The notes under the pieces: model-generated
Databases searched by the model: none
Told to the model about the DNA's origin: nothing
Seen by the model: the letters and a program-made list of their open reading frames with translations, nothing else
In this document: positions 23,405 through 31,115 of the stretch, one piece after another
Layout of the letters: each line of letters begins with the position of its first letter
Position numbering within the stretch: position 1 is the stretch's first letter
Source: SIG440 sp045587485
GTDB taxonomy: Bacteria; Bacillota; Clostridia; Monoglobales; Monoglobaceae
Length of the DNA stretch: 31,481 nt
NCBI GenBank assembly: GCA_045587485.1
Contig: JAZNCI010000084.1
Coordinates: forward strand, 1 to 31,481
Direction: 5' to 3'
Translations under genes and position numbers: made by a program

Positions 23405-24103
23405 CTAAAACTTACACAAAAATTCTAGGATTTTTTGTGTATTTTTATCATTATTGCTCAAATAATGTTCTCTCTCTGAAATGTTTTCAAGATAATGTGC
23501 GTCAGAGTCCGTCAAAATACCATATTCCGCGTATATTTGCCCGTATTTTTCCATACCTAGTGTGGTAATTTCCAACCCATCCACATACAGGTCAGGTGGC
23601 AGGAAACCAAGATTAGATGTGACACTGTAGCTTGATTTATCAATATGAGCAGGAATAAACAATCCGCCGCGCTTTTTTGTTTCGACAGAAACCTCATATA
23701 TATCAAGATTTAAAGCATTTACAAGGAGTTCCTCTTCTTCGTCCACTATTTCGTCCTGTGCATTCATAATAAGCTGTCTGCCAAATATTTCGGGCTGATT
23801 TTTAATACCCTGCATATTTTTATGCACAAAAGCACTCATATCCTCGGCAGCATCAACATCGGGAAAATAGCAAAGCACATGAACCTCCTCAGATGTTGTA
23901 ACCTCCATACCTGGAATAACCTTTATTACACCCTTTGCAGCTTCCATAACAGCACGAACATTTCTGCAGGAATTATGGTCGGTAACCGAAATAATATCAA
24001 GACCCTTTATGCACGACATATTCACAATATTGTTTGGTGTCATATCCTCATCACCGCAGGGAGACAGTGCAGAATGGATATGCAAGTCATAATAAAGCCT
24101 CAT
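23405..24103 (-). CDS. PHP-domain phosphoesterase
   Basis: A 232-residue metal-dependent phosphoesterase of the PHP family. The metal site is visible in DLHIHSALSPCGD (His8, His10), TDHNS (Asp42, His43), GMEVTT (Glu67), EVHVLCYF (His75), AHIDK and DSDAHY. Stand-alone PHP proteins of this size may hydrolyse nucleotides or small phosphates such as AMP or 3',5'-bisphosphates. It overlaps the preceding DRTGG gene by 4 bases and ends the signalling operon without a clear terminator, so transcripts may read into the hydrogenase genes. A role as a phosphatase in the signalling set is inferred from context. Confidence 0.92.
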   Translation of the reverse strand: MRLYYDLHIHSALSPCGDEDMTPNNIVNMSCIKGLDIISVTDHNSCRNVRAVMEAAKGVIKVIPGMEVTTSEEVHVLCYFPDVDAAEDMSAFVHKNMQGIKNQPEIFGRQLIMNAQDEIVDEEEELLVNALNLDIYEVSVETKKRGGLFIPAHIDKSSYSVTSNLGFLPPDLYVDGLEITTLGMEKYGQIYAEYGILTDSDAHYLENISEREHYLSNNDKNTQKILEFLCKF

Positions 24104-24432
24104 ATTCCCAACTCCGCAAGTTTCACCGCAGCATCATAAGCCGAAATTTCACCGCCAAGAATTATAATATCCTGCTCTTTTGCACGTTCAACTGTTTTTT
24201 CATCAGGAACACACCCATCAGCCAGAATTATACAGGCAGCATCAACCAATGATGCTACTGCAACAATATTCACATTGGTCTGTATTGTAATCCATATATA
24301 ACCTTCCTGAACCTTTGACATTGCAAGGCTGAGCAGGTCGCCTATGTAACAGCCCTTTGCCGTTTTGTCAGCAAGTTCCTCCCCAGCATAAAATTTAAGA
24401 TTAAGCTTGTCGGCAATATTCTTCACATTCAT
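24100..24432 (-). CDS. DRTGG-domain protein (second copy)
   Basis: A 110-residue protein made of one DRTGG domain, known as a regulatory domain in phosphotransacetylase and CBS-pyrophosphatases. It is similar along its length to the 26238-26591 protein: shared pattern with LVDAACIILADGCVPDE here and MMDICAIVFVRGKCPDE there. Ligand unknown; small-molecule or nucleotide sensing is inferred. It overlaps its neighbours on both sides by 4 bases (ATGA), so translation is coupled with the sensory hydrogenase homologue and the PHP gene. Confidence 0.88.
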   Translation of the reverse strand: MNVKNIADKLNLKFYAGEELADKTAKGCYIGDLLSLAMSKVQEGYIWITIQTNVNIVAVASLVDAACIILADGCVPDEKTVERAKEQDIIILGGEISAYDAAVKLAELGI

Positions 24433-25745
24433 TTGTTTCCCTCCGTTTTTTCTGTTTTGGAAAGATGCATATTTAGATTTTCAAGTTCAATCATATCGTG
24501 TGCAAGAGCACTGACCTTTTCCCTGAGTTTAAAGATACAGTCGGTCTCCTTTGCATAGCCCCTTACAATATCTTCTGCCAACGTACGACAGCTTGGAGAA
24601 CCGCACGAACCGCAGTCAAGCTTTGGAAAGCCTTCATATATTTCATTAATCTTTGACATTTTTTGCATAGCAATATTAATGTCGTTGTCAAGGTTCATTA
24701 TAGGTCTATAAAGTATGGTTTCGTCCCAAAACATATTCATATCATCAAACGGAATCATTTCATCATCCAGCCCACGGCATATCCGCTGAATTTTTGACCT
24801 TGCTGAAAAACTGTTTTCAGCCGTAAGGGGACCCCCGACACATCCACCCGGACAAGCAAGAGCCTCAACATAATCAATATCATTCAACTTTCCGTCTTCA
24901 AGTTCTTCAAACACATTTATAACATTATGTATTCCGTCAACAGCAATATACTTTTCAGCTCCCGACGTCTCGGCCTCGCCACCGCTTGTTGCCCATATTA
25001 CCCCCGAACGTCCTGCATTTCTCAGTTCGCGGACATTTTTATCAGCAATTTTGTTTACAACACGGGACATTTTTATACAAATATCCTTTATAGGAATAAC
25101 ACCATCTACCTCGGACCTTTTGACAGTATAATTTCCCTTTACAAAGGTTGCTTTTGCCGCACAAGGACTGATAAAGAATATTCCGATTTGTTCGGGCTTT
25201 AGTCCGGTTTTTTTAACCGCTTCACTGCGTGCCTGAACAGCCGATACTTCCATAGGAGATTTAAGAGGAACAATGTTTGAAATAAGATTGGGGAACTTAA
25301 TTGCAATAAGTCTGAGCACAGCAGGACAAGCCGACGAAATTACAGGCCTTGGCAGTTCTCCTGATATCATTAATTCTTTTGTCTTTCGTGTTATAAGCTG
25401 AGCACCACGTGCAACCTCAAAAACGTCATCGAATCCCAAATCAAGCAGAGCACTAAGCACCATATCAATGTTTTCGGTTTTTGAAAACTGACCGTAAAAA
25501 GCAGGCGCAACCAACGCCACATTGTGTTTGAATTGTTGCAGCATATCAAGCCGGTCAGCAACAGCCTTCTTTGCGTGATAGGGGCAAACCCTTATACACT
25601 CACCGCAGTCTATACAGCGTTCTTTAAGAATTTTCGCCTTGCCCTTCTGAACCCTTATCGCCTGGGTTGGGCACCGCTTAAGGCAATGTGTACAACCCTT
25701 ACATAAATCTCTGTCCAATGTTACAGAATGCCAGTATGTTTCCAT
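24429..25745 (-). CDS. Sensory-type [FeFe] hydrogenase homologue
   Basis: A 438-residue protein of the putative regulatory group C/D [FeFe] hydrogenases. It starts with two [4Fe-4S] ferredoxin motifs (Cys15-25, Cys44-54), then a hydrogenase domain in which all four H-cluster ligands remain: Cys140 in SSACPAV, Cys195 in SPCAAK, Cys298 and Cys302 in ACPGGCVGG. The proton-relay cysteine of catalytic enzymes is Ala139, as in sensory forms. The C-terminus has an FeS domain (Cys378, 381, 386, 403) and a short helix, but no PAS domain. The start at 25745 is preferred over 25772, which has no ribosome site. It lies between an RsbW-like ATPase and a DRTGG protein, suggesting H2 or redox sensing for the adjoining hydrogenase. 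Confidence 0.9.
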   Translation of the reverse strand: METYWHSVTLDRDLCKGCTHCLKRCPTQAIRVQKGKAKILKERCIDCGECIRVCPYHAKKAVADRLDMLQQFKHNVALVAPAFYGQFSKTENIDMVLSALLDLGFDDVFEVARGAQLITRKTKELMISGELPRPVISSACPAVLRLIAIKFPNLISNIVPLKSPMEVSAVQARSEAVKKTGLKPEQIGIFFISPCAAKATFVKGNYTVKRSEVDGVIPIKDICIKMSRVVNKIADKNVRELRNAGRSGVIWATSGGEAETSGAEKYIAVDGIHNVINVFEELEDGKLNDIDYVEALACPGGCVGGPLTAENSFSARSKIQRICRGLDDEMIPFDDMNMFWDETILYRPIMNLDNDINIAMQKMSKINEIYEGFPKLDCGSCGSPSCRTLAEDIVRGYAKETDCIFKLREKVSALAHDMIELENLNMHLSKTEKTEGNK

Positions 25746-25805
25746 AAATCTACACATCCTTTCCGCCCACATTTAATTTTCACAGTAGACAATATGCATT
25801 GAAAT

Positions 25806-26234
25806 TCAGATTTTGGCAGAAATAACCAACGTCACCTTTGTTCCCTTGCCAATTTCCGTTTCAATATTCATATAATCCGAATATTTTTTCATATTGGGGA
25901 GCCCCATTCCTGCACCGAAGCCAAGCTCCCTGACCGAATGGTCTGCAGTTGAAAAGCCTTCCTTCATCGCCATATCAAGGTCAGGAATTCCGGGACCTTT
26001 ATCTTTCATAATAATAATAATTTCTTCTGACGAGATGTCAACATCTATATCACCGCCGTAGGCGTGGATTACCATATTAATTTCGCCCTCATACATAGCA
26101 ATAGCAACCTTACGCACAACCTCAGGATTAAAGCCAAGCTGATTAAGTGTCTTTTTTACCTTGCTTGAGGTTTCACCAGCACGGGTAAAATCGTCACCGT
26201 TAACGGTAAAATGTAATTTTATAACCTCGGCCAT
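25806..26234 (-). CDS. RsbW-like anti-sigma/serine kinase ATPase
   Basis: A 142-residue GHKL ATPase of the RsbW/SpoIIAB type. The N box is EGEINMVIHAYG (Glu49, Asn53, His57), the G1 box DKGPGIPD (78-85), and the G2 region GFGAGMGLPNM (105-115). Such proteins phosphorylate anti-sigma antagonists and bind sigma factors, but no STAS-domain antagonist or sigma factor is present in this window. It begins 3 bases after the first DRTGG gene behind GGGGG. It probably acts with the neighbouring sensory hydrogenase homologue and DRTGG proteins; the partner is unknown. Confidence 0.9.
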   Translation of the reverse strand: MAEVIKLHFTVNGDDFTRAGETSSKVKKTLNQLGFNPEVVRKVAIAMYEGEINMVIHAYGGDIDVDISSEEIIIIMKDKGPGIPDLDMAMKEGFSTADHSVRELGFGAGMGLPNMKKYSDYMNIETEIGKGTKVTLVISAKI

Positions 26235-26237
26235 TGT

Positions 26238-26591
26238 TTATGCCCCCTTTTCATCACCTGTCAACCCCCTGCAATACAGCTTTCCGCTGGCAACATAAAG
26301 AGTATGCTCGGTCGAAAGTATAGCAATATTCTTTGCCTTTGCCAAAGTAATTACATTTTCGTCGGGACATTTTCCGCGAACAAACACAATAGCACAAATA
26401 TCCATCATTTCAGCAGTTCTTACAACCTGAGGATTAACCAACCCCGTAAGAAGCAAAACTCTGTCGTTTACAAACGCAAGAACATCGCTCATAAGGTCGC
26501 TTCCGAAAGCAGACTTAAGTTCTGTATCCAACATATCCTCACCTGTCAGCACCTTTGCATTTAATATTTCCTTAATTTCCGATAGTTTCAT
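26238..26591 (-). CDS. DRTGG-domain protein (first copy)
   Basis: A 117-residue DRTGG-domain protein and the first gene of the hydrogenase-linked signalling operon. An in-frame start at 26621 would overlap the dinB stop; the ATG at 26591 has GGAG 7 bases upstream and is preferred. The segment MDICAIVFVRGKCPDENVI and the following AKNIAILSTEHTLY match the DRTGG fold of the second copy. No catalytic motif is seen. It probably binds a small molecule and interacts with the RsbW-like ATPase (inference). A palindrome lies at 26606-26620, just before the ribosome site. Confidence 0.85.
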   Translation of the reverse strand: MKLSEIKEILNAKVLTGEDMLDTELKSAFGSDLMSDVLAFVNDRVLLLTGLVNPQVVRTAEMMDICAIVFVRGKCPDENVITLAKAKNIAILSTEHTLYVASGKLYCRGLTGDEKGA

Positions 26592-26605
26592 AATTTTCTC
26601 CGTTC

Positions 26606-26620
26606 TGTCGAATGTCGACA
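26606..26620. promoter_or_regulatory. Perfect 15-base inverted repeat at the dinB/DRTGG junction
   Basis: TGTCGA-ATG-TCGACA is a perfect 6-base inverted repeat with 3-base spacer, and it overlaps a second perfect palindrome AATGTCGACATT (26611-26622). It lies immediately after dinB and before the first DRTGG gene. It is a candidate operator for an internal promoter; it does not match the clostridial LexA box GAAC-N4-GTTC. No good -35/-10 pair is seen. Confidence 0.4.
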
Positions 26621-27841
26621 TTATTCTTTTCCCTTGTATGCTTTATTTATTTTCTGATCAACCTCAAGCTCTTTGCCGGTTTTCAGAATATTTCGTCCGT
26701 ATTTTCTATGTAAATCAAAAATCGTAGCCTCTAAGGTACGGTTCTTTAATTTTTCATTTTCCTTTTGTGGCTCTAGCTGGTCAAAAATCGTAATCTGACG
26801 GAATTCCTCGTCTGGGGAGCTTTGAAAATGACTTACTGAAACTCCTATAAGCCTTACACTTTCCTTAATCTTCTCATACCGCAACAGTTCTCTTGCAATA
26901 CCAAAAATATCCTTTTGTGAATTTATCGCATCGCCGGTTTTTGATCTGGTAATACTTTTCATATTACTGAATTTCAGCTTAAGTGTCACAGTCCTGCCCC
27001 AGACATTACTACGTTTCGCCCTGAAACTCACGTCCCCTGCCAGAAGCAGAAGAGTATCCTCAAGTACAGAAATATCGGTAATATTTGTTTGAAAGGTGTG
27101 CTCTCTGCCGATTGATTTAACAGCACTGTCTGACACCACCTGACGGTCATCGTTTCCAGATGCCATTTTCAACATTTCACGCCCCGATGCACCAAGGCTG
27201 TCAAGCAACTGAGGCGGAGTATTAAGCAAATCCTCAATGGTCACAATGCCCATAGCATTCAATCTTTCAGCAGTTTTTGAGCCTATGCCGCTGATTATAC
27301 CAACAGGTCTTTTATATATTAATTTAATCAAAGCCTCTTTATCAGGAATTATAAAAAATCCATCGGGTTTATTTTCCTCACTGGCAAGCTTTGCCCCCAT
27401 CATACAGTAAGAGACTCCTACCGAGCAGGTAACACCTACATTCTCAAAAACTTCCTGTTTAAGGCGACGTCCTATTTCCTCACCACTTCCGAAAAGTCTT
27501 AAAGATGCCGTAACATCCATATAGCCTTCGTCCAGTGCAACAAATTCAATACAATCGGTGTATTTAAGCATTGCTTGATGAATTTGTTCGGATACACGGG
27601 CATATTTCTTCATATCTCCGTGCATAAAAATTCCGTGAGGGCATCTGCGGTATGCTTCTTTTATGTTCATTGCAGAATGTATCCCGAATTTACGGGCTTC
27701 ATAGCTGCAAGTCGAAACGACACCACGCTCAGATGGCAATGCACCTATTATAAGAGGTTTCCCCTTAAGCTTTGGATTGTCACGCACCTCTATTGCTGCA
27801 AAAAAGGCATCCATATCAAGATGAATTATCGTTCTGTTCAC
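26621..27841 (-). CDS. dinB: DNA polymerase IV (Y family)
   Basis: Error-prone translesion polymerase of 406 residues. The palm metal residues are Asp9 in HLDMDAFFA and Asp104-Glu105 in ALDEGYMDV, and Phe13 is the likely steric gate. Finger, thumb (GIGSKTAERL) and little-finger regions (IGREHTFQTN) follow. Near the C-terminus, QITIF at 349-353 resembles a sliding-clamp binding motif. It starts with GTG one base after the stop of the binding-protein gene and has a poor ribosome site, so it depends on the upstream cistron. No LexA box is seen next to it. Confidence 0.95.
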   Translation of the reverse strand: MNRTIIHLDMDAFFAAIEVRDNPKLKGKPLIIGALPSERGVVSTCSYEARKFGIHSAMNIKEAYRRCPHGIFMHGDMKKYARVSEQIHQAMLKYTDCIEFVALDEGYMDVTASLRLFGSGEEIGRRLKQEVFENVGVTCSVGVSYCMMGAKLASEENKPDGFFIIPDKEALIKLIYKRPVGIISGIGSKTAERLNAMGIVTIEDLLNTPPQLLDSLGASGREMLKMASGNDDRQVVSDSAVKSIGREHTFQTNITDISVLEDTLLLLAGDVSFRAKRSNVWGRTVTLKLKFSNMKSITRSKTGDAINSQKDIFGIARELLRYEKIKESVRLIGVSVSHFQSSPDEEFRQITIFDQLEPQKENEKLKNRTLEATIFDLHRKYGRNILKTGKELEVDQKINKAYKGKE

Positions 27842-27842
27842 T

Positions 27843-29399
27843 TTATTTTGACTCTTCTTTCCTTAAGCGCTCTATTCCTCGGTACACATCAAAATACGAA
27901 GGTGCGACCTCACCTTTTATTCGGTTGCTGTATATCATTATCTTGTCTTCAAAGAACAAGCCAGCAACAGGATTCAACTCTTTAAAGCAATCAATTACCG
28001 CACTATATCCATCCTCAATTCCCGAAATGCTGTATTTGGTTCCAAGCCGGTTTTGTGCCTCAAGCATTTTTTCATTGTGAAATCCGAATATATTATCCTC
28101 TGCTGTTATCATTGAAAAGCCAATTTCAGGTGAAACAATATAGCTGCCGACGAACATATCAAAATCACCTTTGTCAATTTTCTCCTGATAATCGTCAAAT
28201 TTAACCTTTTCAAGAGTAATTGAAAAACCCTGTTCCTCCAACTGTTTTTCAACAAGAACGGCAATAATCTCACGGACAGGATTTTCCTCGTTGTACAGAA
28301 GTTTGAAATCAGTTTTAAGGCTGTGCTCGTCAATATTCTTTGTATACATAGCTCCGGACAGTTTCCACTGGTTATCCTCAAGAACTTTTACTGCCGCTTT
28401 TTTGTTGTGCTTTGTTTCTATCTCGTTATTGCCGCATACAAACCACTTTGGATGAATTGGCATCGTCGTGGCTGTTGCATAGCCCATCATTGCTTCTTCA
28501 ATAATTTTCGTCCGGTCAATCAGATATGAAATTGCCTGACGGACCTCAGGCAATGCAAGCGCCTCGTTCTTGTGATTAAAGCCTACAAAATGAAATACAG
28601 GTGTTGACATAGCCGTATACGACGATGAAACCGGATCTGCAAATCTACCCCAGTTCATATCCTCCGCCAAAGTCATATCTATACTGCCTGAACTGAAAGT
28701 ATAAAGTGCCGTATTATTGTCAGGTAGCATTCTCACCAATATATACTCAGTTTCAGAAAGCTCGCCCCACCATTGGTCATTTCTCACAAGATAAAAGACA
28801 TTTCCTTCGTTTCTGTCTTCAAAGCTGTATGGACCTGTGCCCACAGGGACAAATGTCTCAACATTTATATTGTCAGACCCCTTTTGGATAATAGGAAAAT
28901 ACAAAAGATTTACAAAATTTGCCCAAGGCTCATTAACCTCAACCTCAATTTTGTACTCATCTGCTTTCGTTATGTTTTTTATGTTTGATACATTATAGGA
29001 ATATATACTGTCATGATGCTTTTTAATTTGGTTTACTGTGTAAATAACATCATCAGCACCAAAGGTTGAACCGTTGTGCCAGACTACATTCTTTCGAAGA
29101 GAAATGGTCCACACTTTGCCATCGTCTGACACCGCCCAACTATCAGCAAGACAAGGGTCGGGATACAAGCTGTCTGACAAGCTAATCAGGCCCTCGTACA
29201 CTATCCCCAACATCTGCGCATTTGCCTCGTTTTTGCTCAGTATCGGACAAAGGGTATCCGGCTTATATGAATAAATGGATATTTCAGCCGCATCTCCCGG
29301 TTTCTTGCTTTGTTCAGTATTATTTTTGTTTTTTTTATCACATCCGCACATCATAAACATCAGTATAGCTGCAATAAATAATGCCAATAGTTTTTTCAA
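27843..29399 (-). CDS. ABC transporter peptide-type solute-binding lipoprotein
   Basis: A 518-residue SBP family 5 (oligopeptide/dipeptide/nickel type) extracellular binding protein. The signal peptide MKKLLALFIAAILMFMMCGC ends in a lipobox. The body has the family features YEGLISLSDSLYPDPCLADSW, WTISLRKNVVWHNG and FGADDVIYTV; the VRQAISYLIDRTKIIEE helix is typical too. The TTG at 29399 is chosen over a GTG at 29411 because AAAGGTGG is correctly placed for TTG and covers the GTG. No permease or ATPase genes are close, so the transporter partners must be elsewhere or the protein acts in sensing. It is tightly packed between pgeF and dinB. Confidence 0.9.
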   Translation of the reverse strand: MKKLLALFIAAILMFMMCGCDKKNKNNTEQSKKPGDAAEISIYSYKPDTLCPILSKNEANAQMLGIVYEGLISLSDSLYPDPCLADSWAVSDDGKVWTISLRKNVVWHNGSTFGADDVIYTVNQIKKHHDSIYSYNVSNIKNITKADEYKIEVEVNEPWANFVNLLYFPIIQKGSDNINVETFVPVGTGPYSFEDRNEGNVFYLVRNDQWWGELSETEYILVRMLPDNNTALYTFSSGSIDMTLAEDMNWGRFADPVSSSYTAMSTPVFHFVGFNHKNEALALPEVRQAISYLIDRTKIIEEAMMGYATATTMPIHPKWFVCGNNEIETKHNKKAAVKVLEDNQWKLSGAMYTKNIDEHSLKTDFKLLYNEENPVREIIAVLVEKQLEEQGFSITLEKVKFDDYQEKIDKGDFDMFVGSYIVSPEIGFSMITAEDNIFGFHNEKMLEAQNRLGTKYSISGIEDGYSAVIDCFKELNPVAGLFFEDKIMIYSNRIKGEVAPSYFDVYRGIERLRKEESK

Positions 29400-29413
29400 A
29401 TTAATTTCCACCT

Positions 29414-30199
29414 TTATCTCAATGAAATAAATGCACCCATTCTACCCGTTGTATCCTTGTTGACACGGTAAGAATACAGTATATCGCTGTTGCACATAGT
29501 ACACATTTTAAAAATGTCGATATTATCCGGTTTTAAACCATACTTTAAAAGAATTCTCTCGTTTGCCGCCCATAAATCAACCATAAATTTTCCGTTGCCG
29601 CACGCTAAAGCCAATTTGCTATCAAACTCACAAGCTACCTCGCTGCCTGTTTCAAAGCAGCATTGACCAATTGAGGGACCGATTGCGGCAAAAATATTTT
29701 CAGGTTTTGCATTGAACTGTTCTGTCATAATTTTTATGGCATTACCCGAAATTTCACCGACTGTTCCTCTCCAGCCAGAATGTACTGCAGCTATAACTCC
29801 TGCCGATTTATCCGTCATCAGTATTGGCACGCAATCTGCATAATAAACAACAAGCGGCAACTGCCTGACATTTGTCACCAAACCGTCAACGTCCATAAAT
29901 TCACTTTCACGGCTGACACCCTTGCCGGCATCCTCTTCGGTTATAATACGTATATTGTTAGAATGGGTCTGTCTTCCTGCGGTAATCCTTTCAAAATAAA
30001 AACCCATATCGTCAGAAACCATTTTATAATTTCTGGTTACAATATCCACATCATCACCCACACGAAAGCCAAGATTAAGGCCGTTCACCTTGCCACGGCT
30101 CAATCCGCCGCATTTTGTGGTAAAACAATGGTTAACACCGCCACCATCAATCAAGCTGCTTTTTAAATAAACTCTGTCAGCTATATTAATCTTTGTCAC
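29414..30199 (-). CDS. pgeF: Multicopper-oxidase-like purine nucleoside phosphorylase (YfiH/YlmD family)
   Basis: A 261-residue laccase-domain protein. Zinc ligands are His79 in RQTHSNNI, Cys123 in YYADCVPIL and His140 in AVHSGWRGTVG, matching YlmD-type enzymes. Further family blocks are GPSIGQCCFE, WAANE and the C-terminal CTMCNSDILYSYR. Members act as purine nucleoside phosphorylase/adenosine deaminase and as a peptidoglycan editing factor in E. coli. GTG start with GGGAG upstream; it overlaps ymdB by 14 bases, so expression is coupled. Confidence 0.93.
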   Translation of the reverse strand: MTKINIADRVYLKSSLIDGGGVNHCFTTKCGGLSRGKVNGLNLGFRVGDDVDIVTRNYKMVSDDMGFYFERITAGRQTHSNNIRIITEEDAGKGVSRESEFMDVDGLVTNVRQLPLVVYYADCVPILMTDKSAGVIAAVHSGWRGTVGEISGNAIKIMTEQFNAKPENIFAAIGPSIGQCCFETGSEVACEFDSKLALACGNGKFMVDLWAANERILLKYGLKPDNIDIFKMCTMCNSDILYSYRVNKDTTGRMGAFISLR

Positions 30200-30995
30200 T
30201 TATTTGCTCCCTTAGTTCAACGGTCGAAAAGTACAAACTTTCAACATCAGTCACTTTTTTTGTTTTGTTATCAATTTCAAAAACTGCCCCATTAAACCAG
30301 ACCTCGCCCTCAGCCTTTTCAAATCTGAATTTCTTTCGAGTATAGTATAAATCCATAATTATCTCTTTTTTAACACCCAGAACAGAATCCCGTACACCCG
30401 TCATGCCAATGTCAGTGATATATGCAGTTCCTTTGGGAAGAATATGGGCATCTGCTGTCTGTACGTGGGTATGAGTGCCAAAAACCGCCGCCACCTTACC
30501 ATCAAAAAAATTACCAAAGGCAAGCTTTTCGCTTGTGGTTTCGGCGTGGAAATCAACAAAAATTATATCCGCCTTTCCATCCAACTCACGCAGAGCCCTT
30601 TCTGTCGCACGGAATGGACAGTCAACAGGCTCCATATTAAGCCTGCCTATTGCATTGATAACACCAATTCGTATATATCCCAAATCATCAATATAATATC
30701 CACAGCCTTCGGTTTCAGATGGATAATTAACAGGTCGTATCACTCGTGGAATATCTGTAAGCACCTGACTGTATTCCTTATTGGCAAAGGTATGATTGCC
30801 AAGCGTGATAATGTCAACTCCGCATCTCAGCAATGTATTGGCAATATCCACAGTTATACCGTTTGTGTTGGCCGCATTTTCGCCGTTGGCTATGCAATAA
30901 TCAATTTTATATTTATTTTTTATTCTCCCTAAATTATTATATATAAATTCACGTCCATCTGACGCAACAATGTCTCCTACCGCAAGAATTCTCAT
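30186..30995 (-). CDS. ymdB: YmdB family metallophosphoesterase
   Basis: A 269-residue phosphodiesterase (TIGR00282 type) that in Bacillus subtilis hydrolyses 2',3'-cyclic nucleotides and affects biofilm and motility decisions. The metal-site residues occur at the same numbers as in that protein: Asp8, Glu39, Asn40, Asn67, His68, His150, His175 and His177 (GDIVASDG, NGENAAN, GNHTF, FHAE, GTHTHVQ). It follows rny, the usual order in Firmicutes, but a terminator lies between them. AGAGG precedes the ATG at a somewhat long distance. Confidence 0.95.
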   Translation of the reverse strand: MRILAVGDIVASDGREFIYNNLGRIKNKYKIDYCIANGENAANTNGITVDIANTLLRCGVDIITLGNHTFANKEYSQVLTDIPRVIRPVNYPSETEGCGYYIDDLGYIRIGVINAIGRLNMEPVDCPFRATERALRELDGKADIIFVDFHAETTSEKLAFGNFFDGKVAAVFGTHTHVQTADAHILPKGTAYITDIGMTGVRDSVLGVKKEIIMDLYYTRKKFRFEKAEGEVWFNGAVFEIDNKTKKVTDVESLYFSTVELREQISDKD

Positions 30996-31073
30996 AGAAT
31001 GTTATTTCCTCTCTGTTAACTTTAACAATATACCCTCTCAATAAATATATAATATTTTTTGTTTTTTATACAG

Positions 31074-31115
31074 AAAAGGCTGCCGTAGCAGCCTTTTCCG
31101 TGGAGCAAAGGCTCC
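31074..31115 (-). terminator. Double hairpin terminator after rny
   Basis: On the minus strand, GGAGC/GCTCC (31102-31115) is followed by a perfect 10-base stem AAAAGGCTGC/GCAGCCTTTT with a 4-base loop (31074-31097) and a T-rich tract. It starts directly after the rny stop and would limit read-through into ymdB. Confidence 0.9.

Noticed and set aside
27575..27985. Plus-strand reading frame of 136 codons across dinB and the binding protein gene
   Set aside because: Fully antisense to two well-supported genes and without a ribosome site or domain features.
31013..31028. Rex-like inverted repeat CTGTTAACTTTAACAA upstream of ymdB
   Set aside because: The half-sites match Rex, but the spacer is 2 bases rather than 4 and it overlaps the ribosome-site region of an ordinary housekeeping gene.
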